From positions 62,001-126,000 of the forward strand of contig JBJXHM010000003.1 of NCBI GenBank assembly GCA_046233115.1: a stretch of DNA of 64,000 nt, read 5' to 3'. Positions within the stretch are counted from its first letter, which is position 1. Every line of letters begins with the position of its first letter. The stretch is from JACOMY01 sp046233115. GTDB taxonomy: Bacteria > Pseudomonadota > Alphaproteobacteria > Kiloniellales > JACOMY01. The translations under genes and the position numbers were made by a program. This document shows, one piece after another, positions 27,495-37,000 of the stretch. The notes under the pieces are model-generated. The model was not told the DNA's origin, ran no database searches, and was given only the letters and a program-made list of their open reading frames with translations.

Positions 27495-27636
27495 CCGGTT
27501 ACCTTGGAGGCTGCAGTCGCGCTGACAGTCCCAGCACAGAGCCCGACCCGCGAACCCTCCTTCACTGCATAGCCAGTTTGGCGACTCAACGCTTGAGTCG
27601 CAAGGCTCCAGGGGACTGTTCGGCGGAACGCCTGCC

Positions 27637-28392
27637 CTATTCGGGCGGCGTGCGGCGCATCCTGGTGCCGCGCAGGGCCGCCAGCAGGCCGTGCAGGGTG
27701 CGGACCTCCTGCTCGCTGGGGTCGGCCCGGGTGAAGAGGGTCTTGAGGTTGCGCAGCATGTGCGGCTTCTGCTCCGGCGTGCGGAAGAAGCCCTCCTCGT
27801 CCAGCGCCAACTCCAGGCGGTCCAAGAAGCCGTTCAGCTCCTCCTTGGTCGCCGGCGGGGAGCCGCCGCGGTGCAGCCTGAGCGCCTCGGTATCGTCACC
27901 CGCCTGCCACCACTCGTAGCCCAGGATCAGCACCGCCTGAGCCAGGTTCAGCGAGGCATGGGCCGGGTTCAGCGGCACGCTGACCAGGACGTCGGCGACC
28001 GCCAGCTCGTCGCTCTCGATGCCGGTGCGTTCCGGCCCGAACAGCAGGCCGGTGGTCTCGCCGCCGGCCGCCAGCCGGCGCAACTCCAGCGCCGCCCGGC
28101 GCGGCGTGGCAATCCACTTGGCCATGTCGCGGTTGCGTGCCGTGGTCGCGAAGATCCGCTGCAGGTCGGCGACGGCCTCGGCCAGGCTGTCGAAGACCTG
28201 CGCCTCGTCCAGCACCTGCTCGGCGCCCGAGGCCAGGCGCCAGGCCAGCCGGTTCGGCCAGCCGTCGCGCGGCGCCACCAGCCGCAGATTGCTCAGCCCG
28301 CAGTTCATCATCGCGCGCGCGACCGCGCCGATGTTCTCACCCATCTGCGGCCGGACCAGGATCACGGCCGGCGGCGGTGCCTCAGTCGGCAT
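27637..28392 (-). CDS. trmJ: tRNA (cytidine/uridine-2'-O-)-methyltransferase TrmJ
   Basis: 251 residues from the ATG at 28392, which lies inside the end of cimA (11-bp overlap); a longer reading would add residues from the cimA reverse frame. SPOUT motifs are present: VRPQMGENIGAVARAMMNCG (motif 1, about 12), LLFGPERTGI (motif 2, about 128) and VPLNPAHASLNLAQAV (motif 3, about 150). It 2'-O-methylates the tRNA anticodon loop at position 32 in characterised homologues. It is the last gene of the nadE-gltX-cysS-cimA-trmJ operon. Confidence 0.92.
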   Translation of the reverse strand: MPTEAPPPAVILVRPQMGENIGAVARAMMNCGLSNLRLVAPRDGWPNRLAWRLASGAEQVLDEAQVFDSLAEAVADLQRIFATTARNRDMAKWIATPRRAALELRRLAAGGETTGLLFGPERTGIESDELAVADVLVSVPLNPAHASLNLAQAVLILGYEWWQAGDDTEALRLHRGGSPPATKEELNGFLDRLELALDEEGFFRTPEQKPHMLRNLKTLFTRADPSEQEVRTLHGLLAALRGTRMRRTPPE

Positions 28393-29992
28393 CGTGGAAC
28401 AGCTTCCAGGCGATCGCGTCGGAGAGCGCGATGAAGGAGGCGTCGATGATGTTGGGCGAGACCCCGACCGTGACCCAGCGCCGACCCTTGGCATCGGCGC
28501 TCTCGATCATCACGCGGGTCACCGCCTCGGTGCCGGCCTCTGGCGTCAGGATGCGCACCTTGTAGTCGGTCAGCCGCATGTCGGCGAGCGCCGCGTAGTG
28601 CGGCACCAGGGCCTTGCGCAGCGCCAGATCCAGCGCGTTCACCGGGCCGTTGCCGGTGGCGACCGTCATCAGCGCCTTGCCCTCGACCTCCAGGGTGACG
28701 GTGGCCTCGGACTCGGTCACTAGCACGCCCCTGGCATTCAGCCGCCGGTCGTCCATCACCCGGAAGCGCTCCAGCGCGAAATAGCTCGGCACCTCGCCCA
28801 GCAGGCGGCGGGCCAGCAGCTCGAAGGAGGCCGGCGCGCCGTCGTAGGCGTAGCCCTGGTACTCCTTGGCCTTCACCTCCTCGACCAGCCGGCCGACCAG
28901 CTTGGTCTCGCCCAGCGCCGCCGGGTCGATGCCCAGCTCCTCCAGCCGCGCGATGATATTGGAACGGCCGGCCTGGTCCGAGACCACGATGTGGCGGACG
29001 TTGCCGACCAGCGCCGGATCGATGTGCTCGTAGCTCTTGGGGTCCTTGGCCACGGCCGAGACGTGCAGCCCGCCCTTGTGCGCGAAGGCGTTGGCGCCAA
29101 CGTAGGGCTGGTTCGCCGCCGGGGTTCGGTTCAGCCGCTCGTCCAGCAGGTGCGAGACCGAGGTGAGCTGGCGCAGCCCCGCATCGCCGATGCCGGTGCT
29201 GTAGCCGGTCTTCAGCTCCAGCGACGGGATCAGCGAGACCAGGTTGGCGTTGCCGCAGCGCTCGCCCAGGCCGTTCAAGGTGCCCTGCACCATGCGTGCG
29301 CCGGCGCCGACCGCGGCCAGGGAGTTGGCAACCGCGTTCTCGGTGTCGTTGTGGCAGTGGATGCCCAACCGTGCCTCCGGCAGGGCGGCACGCACCACGG
29401 CCACGATCTCGGCGACCTCGGCCGGCAGTGTGCCGCCGTTGGTGTCGCAGAGCGTGAGCCAGGTGGCGCCGGCTTCGGCGGCGTTCTTCAGGCAGGCCAG
29501 GGCATAGTCGCGGTTGGCCTTGAAGCCGTCGAAGAAGTGCTCGGCGTCGAACTGCGCCTCCTCCTTGCGCTTCACCGCCAGGGCGAGAGAATCGCCGATC
29601 ATGGCGAGGTTCTCCTCCAGGCTGGTCTGCAGCGCCAGGTCGACGTGGAAGTCCCAGGTCTTGCCGACCAAACAGGCCACAGGCGAGGCCGCGCCCAGGA
29701 CAGCGGTCAGCCCCGGATCGTTCTCCGGGCTGCGGCCGGGACGCCGGGTCATGCCAAAGGCGACGATGCGGCCGCGCTTGGTCTCCGGCAGGCTGGCGAA
29801 GAAGGCGTCGTCGGTCGGGTTGGCGCCCGGCCAGCCGCCCTCGATGTAGTCCAGGCCAAGCCGGTCGAGCGCCACCGCGATCGCCCGCTTGTCGGCGGCG
29901 GAGAAATCGACTCCCTGGGCCTGCGCCCCGTCACGCAGGGTGGAATCGAAGAGATAGACTCTACTGTCGTTGCTGTCGTTCTGCATGGTCAT
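28382..29992 (-). CDS. cimA: (R)-citramalate synthase
   Basis: 536 residues, the length of CimA. It condenses pyruvate and acetyl-CoA to citramalate, the threonine-independent entry into isoleucine synthesis. Seen: DSTLRDGAQAQGVDFS at the N-terminus, GIHCHNDTENAVANS (catalytic/metal residues, about 200), GLGERCGNANL (about 243) and NAFAHKGGLHVSAV (about 305), with a C-terminal regulatory LeuA dimer domain after about 400, which in homologues binds isoleucine. Its start overlaps the cysS stop by 4 bp and its end overlaps trmJ. Confidence 0.95.
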   Translation of the reverse strand: MTMQNDSNDSRVYLFDSTLRDGAQAQGVDFSAADKRAIAVALDRLGLDYIEGGWPGANPTDDAFFASLPETKRGRIVAFGMTRRPGRSPENDPGLTAVLGAASPVACLVGKTWDFHVDLALQTSLEENLAMIGDSLALAVKRKEEAQFDAEHFFDGFKANRDYALACLKNAAEAGATWLTLCDTNGGTLPAEVAEIVAVVRAALPEARLGIHCHNDTENAVANSLAAVGAGARMVQGTLNGLGERCGNANLVSLIPSLELKTGYSTGIGDAGLRQLTSVSHLLDERLNRTPAANQPYVGANAFAHKGGLHVSAVAKDPKSYEHIDPALVGNVRHIVVSDQAGRSNIIARLEELGIDPAALGETKLVGRLVEEVKAKEYQGYAYDGAPASFELLARRLLGEVPSYFALERFRVMDDRRLNARGVLVTESEATVTLEVEGKALMTVATGNGPVNALDLALRKALVPHYAALADMRLTDYKVRILTPEAGTEAVTRVMIESADAKGRRWVTVGVSPNIIDASFIALSDAIAWKLFHDAD

Positions 29993-31341
29993 GCCCGCCG
30001 CCAGGTGGTGCCCTGGGGTCCGTCCTCCAGTTCGATTCCACGCGCCTTCAGGCCGTCGCGGATCTCGTCTGCCCGTGCGAAGTCCCTGGTCTTGCGCGCC
30101 GCCTGCCGCTCGGCGATCAGGGCCTCGATCTCGGCGCCCTCGTCGGCATCGCCGCCCTGGAACCAGGCCTCGGGATCGGCCTCCAGCAGGCCCAGCAGCG
30201 CAGCGCCCGCCTTCAGCTCGGCCGCGGCCGTCTCCTCGCCGTGGTAGACCCGGTTGGTGAGGGCATGCAGCGCCGCCAGGGCCTTGGGCGTGTTCAGGTC
30301 CTCTTCCAGCGCCTCAAGCACCGCCGCAGGCGGCGCCACCACCGGCAGATCGCGGCCGCGCAGCGCACCGTAGAAGCGCTGGAGCTGCGCCTTGGCCTCG
30401 GTTAGCTTGCCGCGCGTCACGTCTAGCGGCTGGCGGTAGTGGCCGGAGAGCAGGGCCAGGCGGATCGCCTCACCCGGATGCCCCTCCTCGCGGAGCTGGC
30501 GCACGGTCAGGAAGTTGCCCAGCGACTTCGACATCTTCTCGCCATCGACCACGACGTAGCCGTTGTGCATCCAGACCCTGGCCATGGTCCGTGTACCGTG
30601 GGCGCAGCGGCTCTGCGCGATCTCGTTCTCATGGTGCGGGAAGATCAGGTCGAGCCCGCCGCCGTGGATGTCGAAGACCGGCCCCAGGTGCTTCCAGGAC
30701 ATGGCCGAGCACTCGATGTGCCAGCCCGGCCGGCCGCGGCCCCAGGGGCTGTCCCAGCCCGGCTGCTCCGCGCTGGAGGGCTTCCAGAGCACGAAGTCCA
30801 TGGCGTCGCGCTTGTAGGGGGCGACGTCGATGCGCGCTCCGGCCAGCAGCTCCTCGGAGTCGCGACGCGAGAGCTGGCCGTAGTCGGCGAAGCTGCCGAC
30901 CGAGAAGAGCACGTGGCCCTCCGCGGCATAGGCGTGGCCCTTCTCGATCAGGCCCTCGATCAGCTCGATCATCTCGGCGATGGTGCCGGTCGCCCGCGGC
31001 TCCACCGTCGGCGACAGCGCGCCCAGGGCGGCCATGTCCTCGTGGAAAGCCTGGGTCGTGCGCTCGGTCACCTGGCCAATGGTCTCGCCCGAGGCATCGG
31101 CCGCGGCCATGATCTTGTCGTCCACGTCGGTGATGTTGCGGGCGTAGATCACGTGCTCGGCGCCGTAGTGATGGCGCAGCAGGCGGAAGAGCACGTCGAA
31201 GACGACGACCGGCCGGGCATTGCCGATGTGGGCGAAGTCATAGACGGTGGGTCCGCAGACGTAGAGACGCACGCGATCGGGATCGATCGGCTGGAAGTCC
31301 TCCAGCCGTCTGGTCAGGGTGTTGTACAGCCGAATGCTCAT
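29989..31341 (-). CDS. cysS: Cysteinyl-tRNA synthetase
   Basis: 450 residues from the ATG at 31341, which overlaps the gltX stop as ATGA; longer readings extend into gltX with no conserved residues. Class I motifs: VCGPTVYDFAHIGNARP (zinc Cys and HIGH region, about 20), HIECSAM (Cys), FPHHENE (zinc ligands) and GEKMSKSLGNF (KMSKS, about 265). It charges tRNA-Cys and is the third gene of the housekeeping operon. Confidence 0.97.
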   Translation of the reverse strand: MSIRLYNTLTRRLEDFQPIDPDRVRLYVCGPTVYDFAHIGNARPVVVFDVLFRLLRHHYGAEHVIYARNITDVDDKIMAAADASGETIGQVTERTTQAFHEDMAALGALSPTVEPRATGTIAEMIELIEGLIEKGHAYAAEGHVLFSVGSFADYGQLSRRDSEELLAGARIDVAPYKRDAMDFVLWKPSSAEQPGWDSPWGRGRPGWHIECSAMSWKHLGPVFDIHGGGLDLIFPHHENEIAQSRCAHGTRTMARVWMHNGYVVVDGEKMSKSLGNFLTVRQLREEGHPGEAIRLALLSGHYRQPLDVTRGKLTEAKAQLQRFYGALRGRDLPVVAPPAAVLEALEEDLNTPKALAALHALTNRVYHGEETAAAELKAGAALLGLLEADPEAWFQGGDADEGAEIEALIAERQAARKTRDFARADEIRDGLKARGIELEDGPQGTTWRRA

Positions 31342-32660
31342 GCTTCTTCTCCAGCCAGGCGGGCCAGGACGCGCGTGCGGGGCAGGAGAGGTAGCAAGGC
31401 CGCCATCTCCGGTCCAGAGCGCCGTCCGGTCAGCGCCAGCCTGAGCGGCAGGAAGAGCGCCTTGCCCTTGCGTCCGCTGGCGGCGCCGAGCGCCTGTGTC
31501 CAGGTTTTCCAGGTGGTGTCGTCCCAAGGGGTCGCGGGCAGCAGACGCGCCGCCTCGGCCAGGAAATCCGGGTCCTCGCCGGCCGGCGGGATCGTGCCGT
31601 CACGCACCGCCAGCCAGTGGGCCAGGTCGTCCAGCCGCTCCAGGTTGCCTTGCACGGCCGCCCAGAGCGCCGGATCCAGGCCGCGACAGCGCTCGGCCAC
31701 GGCCTCGAAAGGCAGCAGGTGCATCAGCTTGGCGTTGAGGCGGCCGAGTTCCTCCTCGTCGAAGCGTGCCGGCGCCCGGCCATAGGCGGCGATCTCGAAG
31801 TCGTCCAGCAGGTCGGCGAGCGCCGTCACCGGCTCCATCGGCTTGCCGGTACCGAGCCGCGCCATGTAGGCGTCGAGCGCCAGGGCCTCGACCCCGGCGG
31901 CCCGCAGCGCCTCCAGGCTGAGCGAGCCCAGCCGCTTGGAGAGCCCCTTGCCGGCCGCGTCGGTCAGCAGCGGGAAGTGCCCGAACTGCGGCACCGCACC
32001 CTCCAGCGCCTCGATCAGCGCGATCTGGGCGGCGGTGTTGGCGACATGGTCCTCGCCGCGCAGCACCTGGGTCACGCCCATCTCCACATCGTCCACCACC
32101 GAGGCCAGGGTGTAGAGAATGCGGCCGTCCTCGCGCAGCAGCACCGGGTCGGAAAGCGAGTCGGAGGGAAACTGCTGCGGCCCGCGCACCAGGTCGTCCC
32201 AGGCGATCACCCGGTCGGGCAGTTTCAGGCGCCAGTGCGGCCGTCGGCCCTCGGCCTCAAGCGCGCGGTGCTGCTCCTGCCCCAGGTGCAGCGCCGCCCG
32301 GTCGTAGCGCGGCGGCCGGCCGGCAGCACGCTGGGCCGCGCGCTTGGCCGCCAGTTCCTCGGCCGTCTCGTAGCAGGGATAGAGCTGGCCAGCCTGCTTG
32401 AGCTGTTCGATCGCCGCATCGTAGGACGCCTGGCGCTCGCTCTGGCGGGCGCGCAGATCCCAGCCGAGGCCGAGCCAGGCGAGGTCGGCCTCGATCGCGG
32501 CGACGTGGGCCTCTTCCGAGCGCTCGCTATCGGTGTCGTCCAGGCGCAGCAGGAAGCGGCCGCCGCTCTTGCGGGCAAAAAGCCAGTTGATCAGCGCCAC
32601 GCGGGCGTTGCCGACATGCAGGCGACCCGTCGGGCTGGGGGCGAAACGAACCAGGGTCAT
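31338..32660 (-). CDS. gltX: Glutamyl-tRNA synthetase (short GltX type)
   Basis: 440 residues. PSPTGRLHVGNAR is the HIGH-type motif at the N-terminus, and the KMSKS-type loop reads KGLSKRLGS (about 240). The four zinc-binding Cys found in many GltX are not evident. Alphaproteobacteria usually carry two GltX; this shorter one resembles the second. Depending on the organism such enzymes charge tRNA-Glu or mischarge tRNA-Gln for amidation. It lies 45 bp after nadE and overlaps cysS. Confidence 0.94.
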   Translation of the reverse strand: MTLVRFAPSPTGRLHVGNARVALINWLFARKSGGRFLLRLDDTDSERSEEAHVAAIEADLAWLGLGWDLRARQSERQASYDAAIEQLKQAGQLYPCYETAEELAAKRAAQRAAGRPPRYDRAALHLGQEQHRALEAEGRRPHWRLKLPDRVIAWDDLVRGPQQFPSDSLSDPVLLREDGRILYTLASVVDDVEMGVTQVLRGEDHVANTAAQIALIEALEGAVPQFGHFPLLTDAAGKGLSKRLGSLSLEALRAAGVEALALDAYMARLGTGKPMEPVTALADLLDDFEIAAYGRAPARFDEEELGRLNAKLMHLLPFEAVAERCRGLDPALWAAVQGNLERLDDLAHWLAVRDGTIPPAGEDPDFLAEAARLLPATPWDDTTWKTWTQALGAASGRKGKALFLPLRLALTGRRSGPEMAALLPLLPRTRVLARLAGEEA

Positions 32661-32705
32661 GAAAGTCTACTCGAATGGCTGAAAGGACGGAGCGGGTGGG
32701 CTCCG

Positions 32706-34415
32706 TCAGGCCGTCGGCGCGCGGAACCCGTTGGTAATGGGGTAGCGGCGGTCCCGAGACAAGGACCGCCTGGTAATCTTGGTTCCTGGACAGGATTGGC
32801 GGCGCTTGTATTCGGCCCGGTCGAGCAACTGCCAGACCCGCAGCACGGTCTCGCGCTGGTGGCCCTCCTCGAACAAGGTGTCGAGCGAGGCCTCGCGCTC
32901 GATCAGGCCGGTCAGGATCGCATCCAGGGTATCGTAGTCGGGCAGGCTGTCCTGGTCGGTCTGGTCGGGGCGCAGTTCGGCGCTGGGCGCCTTGGTCAGG
33001 ATGCGCTCGGGGATGACGCGCCCCTCCGGCCCCAGTCCCATGGCGGGCTTGGCCTGATTGCGCCAGCGGGAGATCTGATAGACCTCGGTCTTGTAGACGT
33101 CCTTCAGCGCATTGAAGCCGCCGCACATGTCGCCGTAGAGCGTGGCATAGCCGACGCTCATCTCCGACTTGTTGCCGGTCGAGAGCACCATCGGTCCCAG
33201 CTTGTTGGAGATCGCCATCAGGGTCAGCCCGCGGGCGCGCGACTGCATGTTCTCCTCGGCGATCCCGGCCGGCAGGCCGTTGAACAGCGGCGCCAGCATG
33301 GCCTCGAAGGCCTCCATTGCCGGCTCAATGCGTAGCTCGTCGTGGCGGATGCCCAGCAGGCGCGCGCACTCGTCCGCGTCCTCAAGGCTGTCGTTGCTGG
33401 TGTAGGGCGAGGGCATCATCACCGCCCAGACCCGATCGGCGCCCAGGGCATCGACCGCGATCGCCGCCGAGATCGCCGAATCGATCCCGCCGGAGAGCCC
33501 CAGGACCACGCCCGGAAAGCCGTTCTTGTTGATGTAGTCGCGCAGGCCCAGGGTGAGCGCGCAGTAGAGCGCCTCACCGGCCCCCGGCAGGGCCATCTGC
33601 TCGCCGCCCTCGAAGCGCCAGCCCTCGGCGCCGCGTACCAGGTCGAGGAAGGCGACCTGTGACTCGAAGGCCGGCATCTGCAGGGCGAGTTGGTAATCGG
33701 GGTTCAGCGCGAAGGAGGCGCCATCGAAGCAGAGCTCGTCCTGGCCGCCGACCTGGTTCAGGTAGAGAATCGGCAGGCCGGTCTCGGCGACGCGGGCGGA
33801 GACGATCTGCAAGCGCTGATCGATCTTGCCGCGCTCGAAGGGGCTGCCGTTCGGCACCAGCAGGGCCTCGGCGCCCGACTCCTCCAGAGTCTCGGCCACG
33901 TCGGGGAACCAGACGTCCTCGCAGATCGGCACGCCGAGCCTGACCCCGCGTACCATGATCGGTCCAGGCTGATCGCCCGGCCGGAACACGCGCACCTCGT
34001 CGAAGACGCCGTAGTTGGGCAACTCCACCTTGTCGCGGCGGGTCACGATGCGGCCTTCGTCCAGGTAGAGCACGGCATTGGTCACGGCGCCGCGCAGGCT
34101 GTCCGGCGAGGTTTGGGACCAGTTCTCCGGGCTCTCGAACCAGGGCGTACCCAAGAGCACCGCCGGCCCGCCATCGGCTGTATCGGCCGCCAGGTCCTCC
34201 GCCGCCTGGTGGAGGGCCGCCAGCAAGTCGGGCTTCAGCACCAGATCCTCGGGCGGATAGCCGGACAGCGCGAGCTCGCCGGTCAGCAGCACATCGGCAC
34301 CGCCGGCCGCCGCCTCGGCGCGGGCCTGACGGATCAACTTCAAATTTCCGGCAACATCACCCACCGTGGGGTTCAGTTGCGCCAGGGCGAGGGTGAGACG
34401 ATCGCGCTGCTGCAT
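32706..34415 (-). CDS. nadE: Glutamine-dependent NAD+ synthetase
   Basis: 569 residues in two domains. The N-terminal nitrilase-type glutaminase has Glu in LTGELALSGYPPEDL (about 46), Lys in TRRDKVELPNYG (about 128) and the nucleophile Cys in VPICEDVWFPD (about 165). The C-terminal synthetase has the P-loop LGLSGGIDSAISA (about 305) and STGNKSEMSVGYATLYGD (about 400). It converts deamido-NAD+ to NAD+ with glutamine. It is the first gene of the operon with gltX, cysS, cimA and trmJ. Confidence 0.96.
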   Translation of the reverse strand: MQQRDRLTLALAQLNPTVGDVAGNLKLIRQARAEAAAGGADVLLTGELALSGYPPEDLVLKPDLLAALHQAAEDLAADTADGGPAVLLGTPWFESPENWSQTSPDSLRGAVTNAVLYLDEGRIVTRRDKVELPNYGVFDEVRVFRPGDQPGPIMVRGVRLGVPICEDVWFPDVAETLEESGAEALLVPNGSPFERGKIDQRLQIVSARVAETGLPILYLNQVGGQDELCFDGASFALNPDYQLALQMPAFESQVAFLDLVRGAEGWRFEGGEQMALPGAGEALYCALTLGLRDYINKNGFPGVVLGLSGGIDSAISAAIAVDALGADRVWAVMMPSPYTSNDSLEDADECARLLGIRHDELRIEPAMEAFEAMLAPLFNGLPAGIAEENMQSRARGLTLMAISNKLGPMVLSTGNKSEMSVGYATLYGDMCGGFNALKDVYKTEVYQISRWRNQAKPAMGLGPEGRVIPERILTKAPSAELRPDQTDQDSLPDYDTLDAILTGLIEREASLDTLFEEGHQRETVLRVWQLLDRAEYKRRQSCPGTKITRRSLSRDRRYPITNGFRAPTA

Positions 34416-34573
34416 GGGTTCTATGTACGCTGCAGCGCAACAGGCGGCAAGTGAACGTTATGGCACCGCGACCTTGTAAGCGGCGACCAAAATCGTAACT
34501 CTTGGGCAAGCGCAAGGGGGCCGAGGCCGGGGCGGATCCCGACCACCCTTCTTCTCGCAATAAGCGAAGGCCG

Positions 34574-35818
34574 ATGAACTACGCCCTGACCAACAGCGAT
34601 CCCCGTTTTTTGCCGCTGGTCCAGACCCTCACGGATCTGGGACAGACGGCGGCCGACGTGCCGGATCTGGTCGAGGGCTACAACAACAAGCTGCGCGGCC
34701 TGGGCCTGCCGCTGGACCGCGCCACCCTGCACCTCTCCACCCTGCACTCGGAGTGGATCGGCATCGGCTGCATCTGGGAGCCGAACCGCGAGATCGAAGA
34801 GCGCCATTACGGCTTCGGCACCCGCACCGACCCGATCTACCTGAACAGCCCGATCCGTATCGTCGAGGAGAGCGAGGAGCCGATGGAGCTCTGGCCGCAA
34901 CGGCCGGACCAGCCAGACGTCAATATCCTGTCGGACCTGAAGTGCGAGGGCTTCACCCACTACCTGGTCTATCCGATCTTCCTCTCCGACGGCAGCGTGA
35001 ATGCGACCACCTTCGCCACCCGGGCCGAGGGCGGCTTCGACCCACGCGACCAGGCGCTGATCGAGGCGCTGCTGCCGCTCTATACCCGCGTGGTGGAGAT
35101 CAAGAGCCTGAGGCGCACGATCGACGAGATCCTGAAGATCTACGTCGGGCGCGAGCCCGGCGCCCAGATCCTGCGCGGCAATACCAAGCGCGGCCAGGTC
35201 TCACGCATCTCCGCGGCCATGCTGCTGGGCGACCTGCGCCACTTCACCGAGCTCTCGAACCGCCTGCCCGAGCGCAAGCTGGTGAAGATCCTGAACGCTT
35301 TCTTCGACTGCCTGGTGCCACCGATCGTCGAGGAGGGCGGTGAGGTGCTGAAATTTATCGGCGACGCGGTGCTGGCGATCTTCCCGCAGCCCGACGGCAT
35401 GGCCCCGGTGAAGAGCCCGCGCGAGCGCGCGCTGATCGCGGCCCGCAAGGGCCTCGCCAACCTGGCCGCGCTGAACGAGACCCTGGAGGAGGACCCGGCG
35501 ATCCTGGAGGCCGGCATCGCCCTGCACCTCGGCCGGGTCGCCTATGGCAACGTTGGCTCGGTGGAGCGCCTGGACTTCACTGCGATCGGCCCCGACGTCA
35601 ACCTGGTGGCCCGCATCGCCCTGCTCTGCAGCGAGTTGGAACAGCCGTTGCTGATGTCGGAGCGCTTCGCCACGGGTCTGGACCTGCCGATGAAGGACCT
35701 GGGAACCCATCGCCTCAAGGGCTTCGTCCAGCGCCAGCGGGTCTTCGCCCTGGCCGAGTCGCAGAACTTGGAACCCCTCGAGAGCGAGACAGAGGCTGCG
35801 GCGGCCCCTGAGCCCTAA
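34574..35818 (+). CDS. Class III adenylate/guanylate cyclase with N-terminal sensor-like domain
   Basis: 414 residues from the ATG at 34574 (AAGG upstream); a TTG at 34502 is possible but less likely. The first 190 residues form a soluble, GAF-like region (GFTHYLVYPIFLSDGSV, FDPRDQALIEALLPLY) with no membrane segment. The catalytic domain carries the metal Asp residues in LLGDLRHFTELS (about 220) and FIGDAVLAIF, the substrate Lys in EVLKFIGD, and Asn/Arg in GPDVNLVARI (about 345). The usual adenine-selecting Asp three residues before the Asn is Pro, a variation seen in rhizobial-type cyclases, so base preference is uncertain. Cytosolic second-messenger synthesis is the likely role. Confidence 0.88.
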   Translation: MNYALTNSDPRFLPLVQTLTDLGQTAADVPDLVEGYNNKLRGLGLPLDRATLHLSTLHSEWIGIGCIWEPNREIEERHYGFGTRTDPIYLNSPIRIVEESEEPMELWPQRPDQPDVNILSDLKCEGFTHYLVYPIFLSDGSVNATTFATRAEGGFDPRDQALIEALLPLYTRVVEIKSLRRTIDEILKIYVGREPGAQILRGNTKRGQVSRISAAMLLGDLRHFTELSNRLPERKLVKILNAFFDCLVPPIVEEGGEVLKFIGDAVLAIFPQPDGMAPVKSPRERALIAARKGLANLAALNETLEEDPAILEAGIALHLGRVAYGNVGSVERLDFTAIGPDVNLVARIALLCSELEQPLLMSERFATGLDLPMKDLGTHRLKGFVQRQRVFALAESQNLEPLESETEAAAAPEP

Positions 35819-35819
35819 A

Positions 35820-35842
35820 CCCTGAGCCGACCCAGCTCAGGG
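35820..35842. terminator. Hairpin between convergent cyclase and methyltransferase genes
   Basis: CCCTGAGC (35820-35827) and GCTCAGGG (35835-35842) form a perfect 8-bp stem with a 7-nt loop between two convergent genes; the right arm includes the methyltransferase stop. Neither side has a strong T-tract, so termination efficiency is uncertain. Confidence 0.45.
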
Positions 35843-36649
35843 CTTCCGAGCCAGGAAGACGAGCTCCTGCATATCCAAGGCGATCGGCGCGGCACCGAAA
35901 CCTTCCTCAAGGCTTTTCGCCACGGCCTGGACGATGGCTTCGGCATCGCCGCCACGCTCCTGCACCAGAAGGAAGGTGGGATTGCCCATCACCAATCCCC
36001 GTGCAAAGGACAGCGGGTCGGCCACAGGGACCCGCTTGCTGACCACATGATGCTCGACCGCCGTCAGGCCGGTCGCTTCGAGGACCCCGGCTATCTCCTG
36101 CACGTCGTGCCAGGCGAAGGGCATGCGCAGAAAGCGTGGCGGATCGCTCTGAAAGAAGCTGTCCATGGTCCGCTCGACCACCGTGATGAAGGGATTGGCC
36201 TCGAAGCTGTCCCAGACGTTCAGCGCCAGAGTCGCGCCGTGCCGCATCACCCGGGCCATCTCCGCCAGACCCTTGGCCTTGTCCGGCAAGAGCATCACGC
36301 CAAACTGGCAGCCGACCATGTCGAAGCTCTCCGCTCCGAAGGGAAGATCCTGCGCATCGGCCTCCAGGTAGCGGACACCCGCCAGCCCCCCGTTGAAGCG
36401 CTCCGCCTCGGCCAGCATGCCGGCATTGAGATCGGTGGCCAGGATCTCCGAGCCCTGCGGCAAGGCTTTGGCCAGGTGGCGCGTCAGGATGCCGGTCCCG
36501 CAGGCGACCTCCAGCACTCGGACGGGACTTTCGATGCCCGAGGCAAGTCTGCCGATCAGATCGGCTGCCGCCCACTCGAACAGGACCGGACCGAGATGGC
36601 GGTGATAGTGCTGCGGAATGGAACCGCTGAATCTTGCACTGTCGTTCAT
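35837..36649 (-). CDS. Class I SAM-dependent methyltransferase
   Basis: 270 residues from the ATG at 36649, which has GGGAGG upstream; a longer reading is not supported by a ribosome site. SAM motif I is VLEVACGTGILTRHLAK (about 42), then ATDLNAGMLAEA (motif II), EADAQDLPFGAESFDMVGCQF (about 95) and MRHGATLALNVW (about 140). It is of the ubiquinone/small-molecule methyltransferase type. It is divergent from the second BBE flavoprotein across an AT-rich 351-bp region, which could coordinate the two. Substrate unknown. Confidence 0.88.
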   Translation of the reverse strand: MNDSARFSGSIPQHYHRHLGPVLFEWAAADLIGRLASGIESPVRVLEVACGTGILTRHLAKALPQGSEILATDLNAGMLAEAERFNGGLAGVRYLEADAQDLPFGAESFDMVGCQFGVMLLPDKAKGLAEMARVMRHGATLALNVWDSFEANPFITVVERTMDSFFQSDPPRFLRMPFAWHDVQEIAGVLEATGLTAVEHHVVSKRVPVADPLSFARGLVMGNPTFLLVQERGGDAEAIVQAVAKSLEEGFGAAPIALDMQELVFLARKP

Positions 36650-37000
36650 GTCTGAGCCTCCCTTTGGCGTCCTGTAGCCGGACGTCTTATTGAACGCATG
36701 ACGGACCGCCTCCTCGAACCAGACCCTCCGAGCCCGCTGGACCGCACTGGCGTTCGTCTGGACGCCGACGCTTAGGTGCAAATAATCAAATCCGCCTCTT
36801 TCCCTAACAAGCCTCCTCTATAATTTAACAAATCAATTTAGTATAAAAACCACCATTATTCATTTAATATATTCAATACAATCAACCCAGAGATGCGATA
36901 TTTATCTCACTTAAACAAATTACAAGCTTGGCCCAGAGCGCCAACATCCCCATCTTGAGTCACCGTGAGGAAGCGAACTACTTGATCGAGGAAGGCCATC
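36650..37000. other. 351-bp AT-rich divergent intergenic region
   Basis: No gene is seen here. From about 36775 to 36930 the sequence is strikingly AT-rich (stretches such as TATAATTTAACAAATC and TTTAATATATTCAATAC) compared with the GC-rich surroundings. Several TATAAT-like hexamers occur, so promoters in one or both directions are likely. I found no clear long inverted repeat. It separates a methyltransferase gene from a flavoprotein gene. Confidence 0.6.

Noticed and set aside
36775..36930. AT-rich tract considered as a replication origin or att site
   Set aside because: No DnaA-box cluster, integrase, tRNA or direct repeats are seen; a promoter region is the simpler reading.
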